Notes: generated from the sequence alone by a model not told the origin. 64,000 bases of DNA from Acanthosepion esculentum (GCA_964036315.1 OZ038517.1:17735713-17799712), one strand, 5' to 3'; numbered from the stretch's first letter, positions 10,998 through 21,560 are shown. Numbers and translations: made by a program.

Positions 10998-11068
<71 letters not shown>
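10791..11068. repeat. (GATA)n block with spacer units
   Basis: GATA runs flank two near-identical units containing atgaataaagactg, atatatatatg and tcataaagagatgcg, spaced about 110 bp apart. Confidence 0.95.
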
Positions 11069-11069
<1 letters not shown>

Positions 11070-11149
11070 CCAAGATCTATCGGAAAAATAACGGTATTTG
11101 GTGAAAGAGGGATAAGCGGATTATGTTATCCAACATGATATCTTGGGAG

Positions 11150-11455
11150 TATATATTCACCACCTGCCCATAACGCCCTCAGCATCCGGCTGTTCATAGC
11201 CAAGAATATCGCCCTACTAGAACAGACACTCTATTCCCCTGATCTTACTCCGTGTAGCTTCTTTCTTTTCCCCAAGCTGAAGGGGATCATGAAGCGGATC
11301 CATTTTGAAGGCGTAGAAGCCATCAAGTGGACCGTAACGACGAAGTTGACGGGCATCTAAGAACAATCCATCCAACAATGCCTGGAACCGTGGCATAAAA
11401 GAATGGAAAACTGCCTTAGACTCGAGTGGGTATGTTCTGAAGGGGAAACCATTTA
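11150..11455 (+). pseudogene. Mariner-family transposase C-terminal fragment
   Basis: Plus-strand translation gives HNALSIRLFIAKNIALLEQ, then LYSPDLTPCSFFLFPKLKG, then FEGVEAIK and a Trp-His rich tail. This is the segment after the second catalytic Asp of a mariner transposase. The HDNAPAH start is eroded and the third catalytic Asp (normally in APCDFF) is replaced by Ser. The N-terminal two thirds are missing and no terminal repeats were recognised. It is a dead fragment unrelated to the intact-ended element 70 bp downstream. Confidence 0.7.
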
Positions 11456-11528
11456 GTTGGCTGTTTGGAATTGAAATGAATTGTTAGTGACACCAGTCCC
11501 ATTACTTTTCATGATTACCTCTTATATA

Positions 11529-12800
11529 CAAGGTAACCAAAATGTTCTGTCCGTTTTTAAAGGAAAAAAGAAAACGCTTCACTGTATGTGTAACTTATAT
11601 TTAGTTTTCGAAGTAATCGCCATCGGCATCCAGCACCTTCTGCCAACGTGTTTCCAGCTGTTCAATGCCCTTGCGGTAGAACTCGGGGGGTTTTGACGCA
11701 AAGAATTCCGTGAGGGCTTTGCGCAAGTCTGCTTCATTGGTGAAGGATTCCCACGAAGATGATTATCCAGTGAGTGGAAGAGGTGGTAATCGGATGGCGC
11801 AAGGTCAGGTGAATAAGGTGGATGGCACAAACTCTACCACCCAAGTTGCTGTATGTTATCCCTGATCACTCGCGCGACATGCGGCCTGGCGTTGTCATGG
11901 AGGAAAAGCACACCTTTGCGAATCACCAGTGCTGGCTCCTTCTGGCGCAATGCCTGTTGCACACGTTTCAATTGCTGTGAGTATAAGTCTTCAGTGACCG
12001 TTTGGCCCGTTGGTAGCAGTTCATAATGAACCACTTGACGACCTGTCCACCAGACACAAGGCATAATCTTGCGTGGGTGCATAGGCGGTCTTGCGGTGTG
12101 AGGGACAGCATCCTGAGGAGACAAGCAATGTCTGGAACGCTTTGGAGTTTCGTACAGAATTCAATTTTCATGACTGGTAAACACTCGATTGAATAAGGAT
12201 GCGGTACGGTGGCGAGAAAGCAGAAATACGCAGGCTGCCACTCGTTGTCTCTTGTGGACCTCCAACAGCGTTTGCCGAACCCACTTGCTCAGTTTGTACG
12301 TCTTACCTAGGCAGTACAGGTGAAGTCTAACTGTTTCATCGGAAACGTTGAACTGTCTTGCAAGTTCACCACACGTTAGACTACTGTCCTCTTCAATGGC
12401 CGCCTTCAGGACTCCGTCATTCAAGACCTGTGGTCGTCCACTGCGAGGCTCATCATGGAGAGACAAATCTCCCGACTTGAATTTTCGAAACCAACGCCTT
12501 GCAGTACGTTCATCCACAGCACTATCCCCAAACGCTTGACATATGCGGCGACTTGATGCAGCTGCTGATAAGCCCACTTTGAAGTCGTAAAGCAAACAGC
12601 CCCGAACGAGATCTCTAGACACTTCCATCCTTCTCACAGCTGTCCGGCTTATAACTGATGGCCGGGTACGGTGCGCGTGTTTTTTATAACGTCTGATGTT
12701 CCTACTTCTGGCTGTCCGAATTTGAAAACAATTTCTACACGCATTTCGTATATATTTCAACTTAAATAAAAAAACGGACAGAACTTTTTTGGTTACCTTG
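11529..12800 (-). mobile_element. Mariner transposon with both terminal inverted repeats
   Basis: The left end caaggtaaccaaaatgttct (11529) mirrors the right end, which closes ...ttggttaccttg at 12800; about 30 bp of terminal inverted repeat is visible, with a few mismatches. Both ends abut TATATA, consistent with TA target duplication. Total length is 1,272 bp, normal for a full mariner. The transposase gene lies on the minus strand. The element is complete in extent but its gene is broken. Confidence 0.9.
11601..12628 (-). pseudogene. Mariner transposase, inactivated
   Basis: The frame starts at 12628 (MEVSRDLVRG), giving about 342 codons, close to the usual 345. The paired helix-turn-helix region is clear: DERTARRWFRKFKSGD and then a DEPRSGRP linker, a second HTH, and the catalytic HDNARPH and HPPYSPDLAPSDYHLF motifs of a D,D34D enzyme. 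Visible damage: the first catalytic Asp position (normally TGDEKW or TSDEKW) reads TSHEN followed by TGA, so the Asp is His and the Trp codon is a stop near 12162. A TAG stop precedes CHPPYSPDL (about 11832). A one-base deletion near 11745 shifts the rest, which otherwise ends DADGDYFEN at 11601. The three open pieces are otherwise in one frame, indicating moderately recent decay. Confidence 0.9.
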
Positions 12801-12810
12801 TATATAAATA

Positions 12811-12845
12811 CACACACGCGCGCGCGCACACACACACACACGCAC
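12811..12845. repeat. (CA)n/(CG)n microsatellite
   Basis: CA repeats with an embedded CGCGCGCG run directly follow the mariner insertion. Confidence 0.9.
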
Positions 12846-12855
12846 ATATTCATAA

Positions 12856-13228
12856 ACAATTATATGGGTCACGCTGCAACATGTTTGACAAGAAGACATA
12901 CTACATCTTTCTGACAATAGCCCAATTAGGTCTCATTTAAATATCCATGGAAACCTACCGGACCTTATTCGAAACATACTTGATGACAACAAAAATATAA
13001 TAGCATCATCTACATGTGAAAAAAGGCTAAAAATAATGGAAGACTTAATAATTAAAAAACAACACTCAATAACATCAACTATGAACATGGACACAATATC
13101 TTGACCGTGTTTAGAAAATGAAAACATTATATAAATACATGCATGCAACAAACTATTTCTTGTTAACAGTTAATATATTTCAACCTTGAAAATGGCTAAA
13201 TGTATAGCCGAAAGCGCTCGGATTAAAA
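12856..13228. repeat. Direct repeat copy 1 (about 370 bp)
   Basis: Nearly the entire segment (tgcaacatgtttgacaag ... agccgaaagcgctcgg) recurs at 13379-13755 in the same orientation. The end carries ccttgaaaatggctaaatg and tagccgaaagcgc, which resembles a decayed hammerhead core with intact GAAA. A (TA)n run separates the two copies. Confidence 0.8.
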
Positions 13229-13229
13229 G

Positions 13230-13231
<2 letters not shown>

Positions 13232-13300
<69 letters not shown>
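13232..13300. repeat. (TA)n microsatellite
   Basis: A pure TA run of about 67 bp lies between the two 370-bp direct repeats. Confidence 0.97.
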
Positions 13301-13302
<2 letters not shown>

Positions 13303-13378
13303 TAGGACAAATATTATTTACTAATTTAAATGTCCATTAAGGAATTGTATTCCTGATCAATCAAAATTCATAAGTAAT

Positions 13379-13755
13379 TATATAGGCCACACTACAACAT
13401 GTTTGACACGCAGATCCACTCTACATCTTTCTGACCATAGCTCAATTATATCTCATTTAAATATTCATGGAGACCTACCGGACACTATTCGTAACATACT
13501 TGTTGACAACACAAATATAATAGCATCGTCTAGAGTTTAAAAAATGGCTAAAAATAATGGAAGCCTTAATAAGAAAAATACTAGAAAAAAACAACATTCA
13601 ATAATATCACTATGAACATGGACACAATATCTTGACCGTGTTTTGAAAAATGAAAACATTATATAAATACATACATGCAACAAACTATTTCAAGCTAACA
13701 GTTAATATAATTCAACCTTGAAAATGGCTAAATGTATAGCCGAAAGCGCTCGGAA
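13379..13755. repeat. Direct repeat copy 2 (about 370 bp)
   Basis: Same-orientation copy of 12856-13228 with scattered substitutions and small indels, again ending in gccgaaagcgctcgg. Confidence 0.8.
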
Positions 13756-13867
13756 AAATATAACATTTAGACAGTTTTTATATAATTCTAGCTACTGAAA
13801 AGAAAAAATTATCAAATCACATGAAAAATTATATAAAAAAACTTAAAGCACATTGTTTAATGAAACT

Positions 13868-13868
<1 letters not shown>

Positions 13869-13918
<50 letters not shown>
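13869..13918. repeat. (TA)n microsatellite
   Basis: TA run followed by (TATG)n up to the mariner end at 13946. Confidence 0.95.
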
Positions 13919-13927
<9 letters not shown>

Positions 13928-13945
13928 CATGTATGTATGTATATA

Positions 13946-14856
13946 CGAGGGGGATCCAAAAGTAACCGGAATTGTGTCATATAATTTAGTTCATTTATTG
14001 TTGCATGTTTATATTCTTATCACCTTCAAAGTATTCTCCATTTGAAGCAATGCACCGGTCCAGACGTGTTTTCCACTGTTCAAAGCAGTCCTGGAACTCT
14101 TATGAAGATATGTTTTTTAATGACTCCGTCGTTTTCTTCTTAACCTCTTCCGCATCTGCAAAACGTTTTCCTTTGAGAACTTTCTTCATTTTGGGGAACA
14201 AAAACGTCGCAGGGGGCAAGATCGGTGAGAAGTGGGGCCATGCTATTCTTGGTCAGAAGCTGTCTCACACTCAAGGCGGTGTGCGCTGGTGCATTGTCGT
14301 GATGCAACTACTATTCTCCACTTTGTCACAGGTCAGGGCGTTTTCGTCTCACCTTGTCTCTCAAATACTTCAGGACTTCCAAGTAAAAAGCCTGGTTAAC
14401 AGTTTGACCAGGAGGAACAGATTCTTTGTGGAGAATTCCTTTCACATCAAAGAAACAAATCAGCATCGTCTTGACATTGGACTTCACTTGACGCACTTTT
14501 TGGGGGCGCCGTGGTGACATTGCTTCCACTGACTTGATTGCTGTTTCGTTTCCGGGTCGTAACCATAGCACCAGCTTTCGTCACCAGCGATGACCTTCGA
14601 AAAAAGGTCTGGTTCAACTACCAACTGTTCTTTCAGTTTACGACACGCATCCTTTCAGCCATGGTAAAAATAGACGAAAAGGCGAGAAACACTTCAAAAC
14701 AAATGTGAACCACTGAGCTGTACATATTCCCAGGATGACACCAGTTAGCACACTAATGCCTGAAGGTTGCCTCAAGTGGCCTCTAGCGGTGGAAGACTGA
14801 ACTACCAAGGGCTTATCACACAGAAAACGATTCCGGTTACTTTTGGGTCCCCCTAG
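13946..14856 (-). mobile_element. Mariner transposon, internally deleted (911 bp)
   Basis: The left end cgagggggatccaaaagtaa mirrors the right end, which reads attccggttacttttggg then tccccctag, and both are flanked by TA. At 911 bp it is about 350 bp shorter than a full mariner. On the minus strand the start MAERMRVV runs almost directly into LFSKVIAGDESW, so the DNA-binding half of the transposase has been deleted while both ends remain. Confidence 0.85.
13990..14665 (-). pseudogene. Mariner transposase catalytic-domain remnant
   Basis: Minus-strand reading shows DLFSKVIAGDESWCYGYD (first catalytic Asp intact, about 14610-14560), then RRPQKVRQVKSNVKTMLICF, then FDVKGILHKESVPPGQTVNQ and LHHDNAPAHTALSVRQLL (second Asp, about 14330-14280), then TDLAPCDVF (third Asp). 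The catalytic triad is therefore still readable, but a stop precedes LHHDNAP, there are frame changes, and the N-terminal HTH domains are absent. It differs in sequence from the mariner at 11.5 kb and is a separate subfamily. Confidence 0.8.
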
Positions 14857-14857
14857 T

Positions 14858-14945
<88 letters not shown>
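14857..14945. repeat. (CA)n then (TA)n microsatellite
   Basis: CA run 14857-14916 continues into a TA run to about 14945, directly abutting the mariner end. Confidence 0.97.
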
Positions 14946-14948
<3 letters not shown>

Positions 14949-15052
14949 ATATTTGGAGGAAGGTTGTATGAAAAAAGTTGAAAACAATGTTTTCGTGTGA
15001 AGCGTTTCCTCTAAAACTGTTCTTGATATATGAAATATTATATATCGTTATC

Positions 15053-15211
<159 letters not shown>

Positions 15212-15363
15212 CGCGGTACTGTCGCCTTTCTTGGGGTGAATGGATTAAAAGAATTTTAAAAAAATACATTGAAATCATTAACACGATTATAAGAATCAAA
15301 TCTGGAATTTAGAATTATGACCTAAGAAGATTGAAGAAGAAAGTTGTATTTTTTAGAAGCGTT

Positions 15364-15850
15364 TCACCCCAAGCAAAGCGGGAAGCCACTAGCACGCAAG
15401 GGGTCACAGAGAATTAGAGTCCAAATAGGAGTGATAGAGGAAAGGATAAAGAGAAGGATAGGGGACAGATCAAGGCATCTGGAGACGTCGATTGACATTA
15501 CATTTGAATAGTTGGAGATTATAGCTATCAGGGAAACAAGAAGAAAGAACGAAGTCCCACAGGCGAGAGGTGCGAGACATGAAGCTATTGGAGTAGAAGA
15601 GACGGCGACATTTAACAGTTTTAACAGTGAAAGTGTGTGAGCGAGATGCCAGCCTAGTTGAACGCTTAAATTCATGAAGTTTGGGAACCAGCGAAAGCAG
15701 ATCCTCGGAGCAGTTACCATGGAAGTATTTATAAAAAAGTCAGTGAGAGAGGCGACGGCACGTCTGTGAGAGAGCGACTGCACACGAGATGCTAGATCAG
15801 GGCCAATTACGTTGCATATCCGTGTCAGGATCTTAACAAGAACCTTGAGA
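15364..15850 (-). pseudogene. LINE reverse-transcriptase ORF tail
   Basis: Minus-strand translation includes ICNVIGPDLASRVQSLSHRR followed by AVASLTDFF and, after frame changes, a SRLWDFVLSSCFPDSYNLQLF-like segment. The same order (IGPDLA, QSLSHRR, then RLWN..LP..CFP..Y.LQ.FK) is seen at 31.9-32.8 kb. It is the C-terminal end of a Jockey/CR1-like LINE reverse-transcriptase ORF and is frameshifted. The frame ends near 15364 at a block (ttcaccccaagcaaagcggg) resembling the common 3' end of these tails. Confidence 0.7.
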
Positions 15851-15864
15851 CAAACATAATTCTT

Positions 15865-15867
<3 letters not shown>

Positions 15868-15958
<91 letters not shown>
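15868..15958. repeat. (TA)n then (TG)n microsatellite
   Basis: TA 15868-15919 followed by TG 15920-15958. Confidence 0.97.
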
Positions 15959-15959
<1 letters not shown>

Positions 15960-16065
15960 TGATAGCATTTTGCATGAAACAGACTGCCGCGTCTGGGTGG
16001 TGACATCAATGTCCACCTTCATTTTTACATTCGCTCTATCTCTAATATTGAGCCTTTTAACACAT
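15956..16065 (+). ncRNA. Hammerhead-like motif, family B, decayed
   Basis: TGATGA (15957-15962) and GAAA (15976-15979) flank tagcattttgcat. The leading core C has become G and the GTC triplet has become GCC, so cleavage is not expected. The 3' flank (gctctatctctaatattgag) matches the flank shared by 22.4 and 49.7 kb. Confidence 0.4.
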
Positions 16066-16083
16066 AACTATAGAATACATTAA

Positions 16084-16086
<3 letters not shown>

Positions 16087-16157
<71 letters not shown>
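16087..16157. repeat. (TA)n microsatellite
   Basis: Pure TA run of about 70 bp. Confidence 0.97.
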
Positions 16158-16158
<1 letters not shown>

Positions 16159-16207
16159 GGACGCTCCCGTCGGTTTCGACGTATGAGGATCTGACATCTT
16201 AATTGAT

Positions 16208-16640
16208 TCAGTTATGAAATTTTAAGTGGCATTTCAGACCCGCTAGTGATTTACAAAGGAGGCCACACATGGAGCAAGAGTGAGGATTGTGAGATGAGAT
16301 CACTGTTAGATTGGCTGACCTTTCAGATGTTGCTCTCGATTCTTGAAGATGATTCAGAGAAGCAGATTGAAAATTGCTGAGTCCACTAAAACATGTTGAT
16401 CTCCATTCTACCCGCTCCTGGGCCAAGCGCTCAATGGTGTTATGTGGTATATTGACCAGCTGACAAGTTGCTTTTCAGCGTGTCTTTGTATCTTGGTCAT
16501 GGGTGTCCTACATTCCTGTAGCCCTGCTCTAACTGGCTGTACATTAGGATCTTGGGTATCCTGTCATCAGACATTCTCAAGACATGACAATTCCACCGTA
16601 ACTGAGACTGTATGAGAAAAGTTTCGATTCCACCATTACA
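16208..16640 (-). pseudogene. LINE ORF C-terminus with C2H2 zinc-finger-like end
   Basis: Descending from 16640 the minus strand reads QSQLRWNCHVLRMSDDRIPK, then a GHPWPRYKDTLKSNL-like stretch, then (after a frame change) an open 72-codon frame ending CSMCGLLCKSLAGLKCHLKFHN at 16208. The LRW.GHV.RM..RIPK, R.KD.LK.NL and terminal C..C...H..H pattern is the familiar C-terminal end of a widespread animal LINE reverse-transcriptase ORF. The finger keeps Cys-x2-Cys and the spaced His pair. Upstream portions are absent and the frame is interrupted. Confidence 0.75.
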
Positions 16641-16659
16641 CCTGTTAAATAGGTCTACG

Positions 16660-16660
<1 letters not shown>

Positions 16661-16718
<58 letters not shown>
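16661..16718. repeat. (TA)n microsatellite
   Basis: Pure TA run abutting the fold-back at 16719. Confidence 0.97.
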
Positions 16719-16719
<1 letters not shown>

Positions 16720-16858
16720 TAATTAGTACATATATGTGTACCTATGTTACGGTGTGCGACTATAGTTTCGCTGGGTGGTTCCCATCTCATCGGGCACAGG
16801 ATCTAGCGAAAATATAGTCGCAGACCAAATCGTAGATACACGTATATGTACTAATTAA
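16719..16858. repeat. Fold-back (MITE-like) element, arms of about 55 bp
   Basis: ctaattagtacatatatgtg and gcgactatagtttcgct on the left are mirrored by agcgaaaatatagtcgc and acgtatatgtactaatta on the right, around a loop of about 30 bp (gggtggttcccatctcatcg...). The ends are TA-rich, consistent with a TA-targeting MITE. No coding potential. Confidence 0.75.
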
Positions 16859-17093
16859 TATATACCTTTGCTGTGCATAACCGCATCCAGTACTATCACG
16901 TTAACACCAAATGCATAAATTTAACGATTATTTATTTGCCCACGTATGCACACCAGTGCAACCTTACACGCTTGCTTATATCTGGCCATTCAATTATCTA
17001 ACCCAGTTGTTCTGTTTCTGATTAGTCTTGTGTCTATCGTCTCTTCATGTTGACTTAAATATCGTCTAATCCTAAGTATGTTTCTAATAACCA

Positions 17094-17137
17094 TGTCCTG
17101 AAGATGGTCTACTAGACCGAAACGTCTGACGTCGACA
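17094..17137 (+). ncRNA. Type-I hammerhead ribozyme, compact 44-nt form
   Basis: All three helices can be drawn. Helix I: TGTC (17094-17097) with GACA (17134-17137). Core CTGAAGA (17098-17104); position 7 of the core tolerates any base. Helix II: GGTCT/AGACC with an ACT loop (17106-17118), preceded by one unpaired T (17105). GAAA (17119-17122). Helix III: ACGT (17122-17125) with ACGT (17129-17132), loop CTG. Cleavage triplet GTC (17131-17133). The extra T between the core and helix II departs from the canonical core and may lower or abolish activity. No neighbouring PLE reading frame is visible. Confidence 0.6.
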
Positions 17138-17206
17138 ATAAAATAGCATTAAAACAGTAAACTTGCATATTTGGATTTTGTTTTGTCTTTTCCATATTTT
17201 TCATCA

Positions 17207-17211
<5 letters not shown>

Positions 17212-17248
<37 letters not shown>
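17212..17248. repeat. (TA)n microsatellite
   Basis: Short TA run. The sequence from 17249 to 17660 has A-rich low-complexity patches and no recognised feature. Confidence 0.95.
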
Positions 17249-17252
<4 letters not shown>

Positions 17253-17665
17253 TTTATTTGAATATTACAACATAAATATGTTATAAAATCACGACAAAAG
17301 TAGCCATTTTGTTTCAACACTTCTTGTGTCTTGTCAAGTGATGATATAGAATATAGAATAAATGGTTTTAAAAGTTTCAAATTAATCAACGATCCTTAGC
17401 TAAGAGTAAACGCTGTTACGTAAGCCAGAGTGGCCAATCAAAAAGCAAGTATAGGATGATTCGAAAAATTTGACAACTAAGCAAGGCTATCTAGATATTA
17501 AAAGATTTATAAAATTTGAAATTAAAAATTAAAATTAAAAATAAAATTAAAATTACCTATTAAGAAATCTAAATCAGATCTCTATTAAGTTTTAAATTGT
17601 AAAATTACTAAGGAGAAAAAAAAAAAAAAAAAAAATAAATCTAAAAATATTGAGCACTCTTTAAA

Positions 17666-17668
<3 letters not shown>

Positions 17669-17713
<45 letters not shown>
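17669..17713. repeat. (TA)n microsatellite
   Basis: TA run followed by unassigned sequence to about 17880. Confidence 0.95.
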
Positions 17714-17715
<2 letters not shown>

Positions 17716-17882
17716 ATTGATTGGGAATAGGTGTATGTAAGTAAATATCACTTACCTGACAAGGAATGATACCAAAGTAAATGTAGACGGCATACCAGAA
17801 ACAGGGGGAAGAAAAATGAAAAGAGAATGAAAGAAAGAAAATATTAATAACATAAGATAAATATTTAGCGTGGGGGGAAGGA

Positions 17883-18126
17883 AATACTCATTTAAAATAC
17901 TCAATTAAAATACTCAATTAAAATACTCATTTAAATACTCATTAAAATACTCATTTAACTTCTCATTAAAATACTCATTTAAAATATTTAATTAAAATAC
18001 TTATTTAAATACTCATTTAAAATACTCATTTAAAATACTCATTTAAAATATTTAATTAAAATACTCATTTAAATACTCATTTAAAATACTCATTTAAAAT
18101 ATTTAATTAAAATACTCATTTAAATA
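17883..18126 (+). repeat. Minisatellite with 12-13 bp unit (aatactcatttaa)
   Basis: About 19 tandem units of aaaatactcatttaa with variants (caattaaa, tatttaatt) fill the segment. It is AT-rich with no coding frame. Confidence 0.95.
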
Positions 18127-18240
18127 CATAGATTTTAACCGATCTGCAACACAAATAGCATCATGCATATCACCTCCACCACTTGGGAGAACAGTATTTC
18201 TTATAAATTAGTACATTTATTAGAACAATTAGTTTGGTTC

Positions 18241-18281
18241 AAGGTCCCCCACAAGGTCCCCCACAAGGTCCCCCACAACTC
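18241..18281 (+). repeat. 12-bp minisatellite, three copies
   Basis: aggtcccccaca is repeated three times in perfect tandem inside otherwise unassigned DNA (18127-18670). It is unusually GC-rich for this window. Confidence 0.9.
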
Positions 18282-18671
18282 GTCAATGACGTTCTTCTTC
18301 ATATGGAGTTTCTTTTTCCAAAAAAACCTCGTCCCGATTATGACGTAAAACTACATCGGGAATCAAAGCCTCTGATTGGAGGTTGAATGGGCGTGGGACT
18401 ACATCTTAGCTGCTGTAGTTCCCAGACCCAACATGAGCCGGAGTGGTAGCACCTGTTAGCCTCCCAGCTATGGGCAAATCGTGACTCCACCCCCAAAATA
18501 CACAGGCCAACAGCACCTCTTTATAGCAAAATTTTATGATCTACAAACAACAAAACACACCTTTACTCTAAACGTATAAAATTATTAAAGAAATTTTTAA
18601 ATTTCGGCATTAAACAACCCGTAGAATTGTTGATATGCAACTAAACAAATGTTTTCGAAAATTCCGGCAGT

Positions 18672-18745
18672 TAAATGCAATTAATACTGCTTTATTAAAA
18701 ACAGAGCATTTACTTAAATAAATTATATCTACAAGCATATAAACA

Positions 18746-18750
<5 letters not shown>
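18672..18750 (+). repeat. SINE family A tail fragment
   Basis: taatactgctttattaaaaa, then cagagcatttacttaaat, matches the body of the SINE A copies (for example 31270-31320). The head is missing. Confidence 0.6.

Positions 18751-18832
<82 letters not shown>
18749..18832. repeat. (TA)n microsatellite
   Basis: Pure TA run of about 83 bp. Sequence from 18833 to 19046 is unassigned. Confidence 0.97.
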
Positions 18833-18835
<3 letters not shown>

Positions 18836-19044
18836 GAACCTTATGAGCCAGAGAAATCTACCAGGGTTTCACTTAGGCAGTTTATTCGTATCGTGGTTTT
18901 TTCTTTGGGCCTTGAACCTGTATCTGTGCGATTATTTTCGACAGACTTTCATGTTCCTGGCTCTTTCTTTTTTAAAACTTTTTTCCCTTCGTGATTGATT
19001 TGGCTATTGTTAAATCAAGAATTCGAAGGTTTATACTATAGTTA

Positions 19045-19046
<2 letters not shown>

Positions 19047-19103
<57 letters not shown>
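19047..19103. repeat. (TA)n microsatellite
   Basis: TA run abutting the left arm of the palindrome at 19104. Confidence 0.95.
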
Positions 19104-19113
<10 letters not shown>

Positions 19114-19297
19114 GAAGAGAGGTACCGCAAACTTTTTGGTTGTAATGTGGATTTTTAAAAAAATATTATTCTTTTATTTTTCATTATGAAAAATAAAGAA
19201 TAATATTATTTTTCATTATGAAAAATAAAGAATAATATCTTTTTAAAAATCCACATTACAACCAAAAAGTTTGCGGTAACTCTCTTCTTTTTAATAT
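19104..19297. repeat. Near-perfect palindrome, arms of about 95 bp
   Basis: The left arm (taaaaagaagagaggtacc, then gcaaactttttggttgtaat) is the reverse complement of the right arm ending attacaaccaaaaagtttgc, then ctctcttctttttaa. The centre near 19200 holds a smaller tandem element of ttcattatgaaaaataaaga. There is essentially no unique loop. It fits an inverted-duplication or fold-back element. Confidence 0.85.
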
Positions 19298-19337
19298 ACA
19301 CACTTTTCTCTCTTTGGAACCATTATAACCTCTTCAT

Positions 19338-19640
<303 letters not shown>

Positions 19641-19749
19641 TATATACATGTATAAATATATATTTCTCAGCTTATACCTATACGCGTTCGTTAAAATATA
19701 TATTTATATTATACATATCTAATATAGTGTCTTACATAAATATATGTGT

Positions 19750-19751
<2 letters not shown>

Positions 19752-19835
<84 letters not shown>

Positions 19836-19836
19836 T
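19752..19836. repeat. (TA)n merging into (GATA)n
   Basis: TA 19752-19803 runs directly into GATA repeats 19804-19834. Confidence 0.97.
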
Positions 19837-19859
19837 GTATGCATATACATATAAATGTG

Positions 19860-20280
19860 TGTCCCTGTCTAAATTGATACTGGCTTCGACCGCGGCCAGC
19901 ATAAATCGGTCAACATAAACATCGCATGAATTATTCAACTGGACAGAGCGAGAGTGGCTATCGTCCGCCTCTACCTGGTCCTGGCCGGTCTGAGATGACC
20001 GGAGTGAATGGAACCATCAATCAGACATCGATTTACGACATTTTCCTTCCCCACCGGAGGGCCCCACCCCTTCGCCGTCTAAAACGAGGACGGCCATCTT
20101 GCAATCCGGTCATTATTTTGAATGGCGGAAAACAAGTTTTGCACATGCGCAATATCTGTGTCTGCATTGCTGCTTGCGGCCTGCTTCGTAATTCAAATAC
20201 TTACTTTTAAAGTAAAGAACATTCTGGCGCTATACATTCTTCTTGTCCATCTAGTGACTTTGGTATCTGAAAACCTGTTA
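19860..20280. other. Unassigned GC-richer segment
   Basis: This block is noticeably richer in G+C and CpG than its surroundings and contains the open frame 19926-20210 (94 codons, SGYRPPLPGPGRSEMTG near its start). I recognise no domain. It could be part of an LTR or a gene-derived fragment. The CpG content is the only positive signal. Confidence 0.3.
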
Positions 20281-20282
20281 GA

Positions 20283-20283
<1 letters not shown>

Positions 20284-20336
<53 letters not shown>

Positions 20337-20338
20337 GT

Positions 20339-20399
<61 letters not shown>

Positions 20400-20410
20400 G
20401 AAGAGACTGT

Positions 20411-20468
<58 letters not shown>

Positions 20469-20479
20469 GAAGAGACTGT

Positions 20480-20544
<65 letters not shown>

Positions 20545-20560
20545 TAAAGAGACTGTGATA
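20284..20560. repeat. (TG)n followed by (GATA)n blocks
   Basis: TG 20284-20335, then three GATA blocks separated by the spacer atgaagagactgtgatagat. Confidence 0.97.
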
Positions 20561-20739
20561 GATAGAGAGTGAGAGAGAGAGAGAGAAATTTTACAGGCCG
20601 GTTAATGAAATTCGAAAATTCTAGAAATAAAAAAAACAACAAAATGCTAAAAATATTGACAATATAACTAATAATATTTATTTTATATTGGTTGTACGTT
20701 TGAATAAAAAGCAGCACGAAGAAAAAATTTTAAAGATTT

Positions 20740-20790
20740 TAAACTGGGAATTTTCGGACACGACTGTGTCCTTTATCAACGAAACAAGAA
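20740..20790 (-). ncRNA. Hammerhead-like motif, decayed
   Basis: On the minus strand TTGATAA-A is followed by GGACAC, a 4-nt loop, GTGTCC and GAAA (the last is the complement of 20752-20755). The 6-bp helix II and GAAA are intact. The core CUGANGA is altered at its first base and at the conserved G, so activity is unlikely. Confidence 0.25.
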
Positions 20791-21078
20791 ATATACAATG
20801 AAGTGGAACTCTCTTTTCCGGGGAATTTGTTATTGTTGCTGTGTTTTTCTCGGGGAATTTTTTCATGTGTTGTATTAGTGTAAGAAATTTTATAGATTTG
20901 GTTTTGTAGCTTGGCACCAGTGTACTTGATAATAACTAATGATGGGGTCAAAAGCGTGTGGGACAATGAAGATTGTGGAAAATTTATCTACTCCCTTACT
21001 TCTACAAGACATAAAAAATGTAAGGATGCTGGAAAAACTAAATAAAGCTTTAATTAAATCTTCCTTGTCTGCCCAAAT

Positions 21079-21107
21079 ATATATATACATATATACATAT
21101 ATATATT

Positions 21108-21137
<30 letters not shown>
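21079..21137. repeat. (TA)n microsatellite with interruptions
   Basis: TA runs with TACATA interruptions. The region 20580-21078 before it has no recognised feature other than the motif at 20740. Confidence 0.9.
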
Positions 21138-21139
<2 letters not shown>

Positions 21140-21221
21140 CGCACAGTGAATGATGGTGTTAATAAATTACTGCTTGAAGCATTATAACAGAGCTATAAAC
21201 TAGATATAAATAACAATAGCT

Positions 21222-21560
21222 TCATGTCTCGCACATCTCGCCTGTGGAACACCCTTCCCTATTACTGTTTCCCTGACAAATACAATCTCCAACGGTTTAA
21301 GTGTAGCGTCCATTGACATCTCCAGTTGCCATGATCTATCCACTTCACATTCATTTTTCACATTCTCCACATCCTTTCATTTTTCATTCCTATCTGCTCT
21401 CGCTCCGGATCTTTTGTGGCCCCCTTGCCTTGATCGACACACTCTTTCTCTTTCTCCACATCCCCTCCCTTGCCACTCCTATCTGCTCTTCCTCCAACCC
21501 TTCTTTAACCCCTTGCGTGATAGTGGCCTCAAGCCTTGCTTGGGGTGATATGATTAAAAA
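21222..21560 (+). pseudogene. LINE reverse-transcriptase ORF tail
   Basis: Plus-strand translation gives SRTSRLWNTLPYYCFPDKYN followed by LQRFKC and, after frame loss, a C-terminal LL-GVI end before an A-run at 21556. The RLWN.LP..CFP..Y.LQ.FK pattern matches the tails at 15.4 and 32.6 kb. An A-rich 3' end suggests that this is the true LINE 3' terminus. Confidence 0.7.

Noticed and set aside
14005..14517. 170-codon plus-strand frame
   Set aside because: It is the antisense shadow of the mariner transposase; the recognisable motifs are on the minus strand.
19926..20337. Host gene exon in the GC-rich block
   Set aside because: Open frames exist, but there is no recognised domain, splice context or homologous copy; it is kept only as unassigned sequence.
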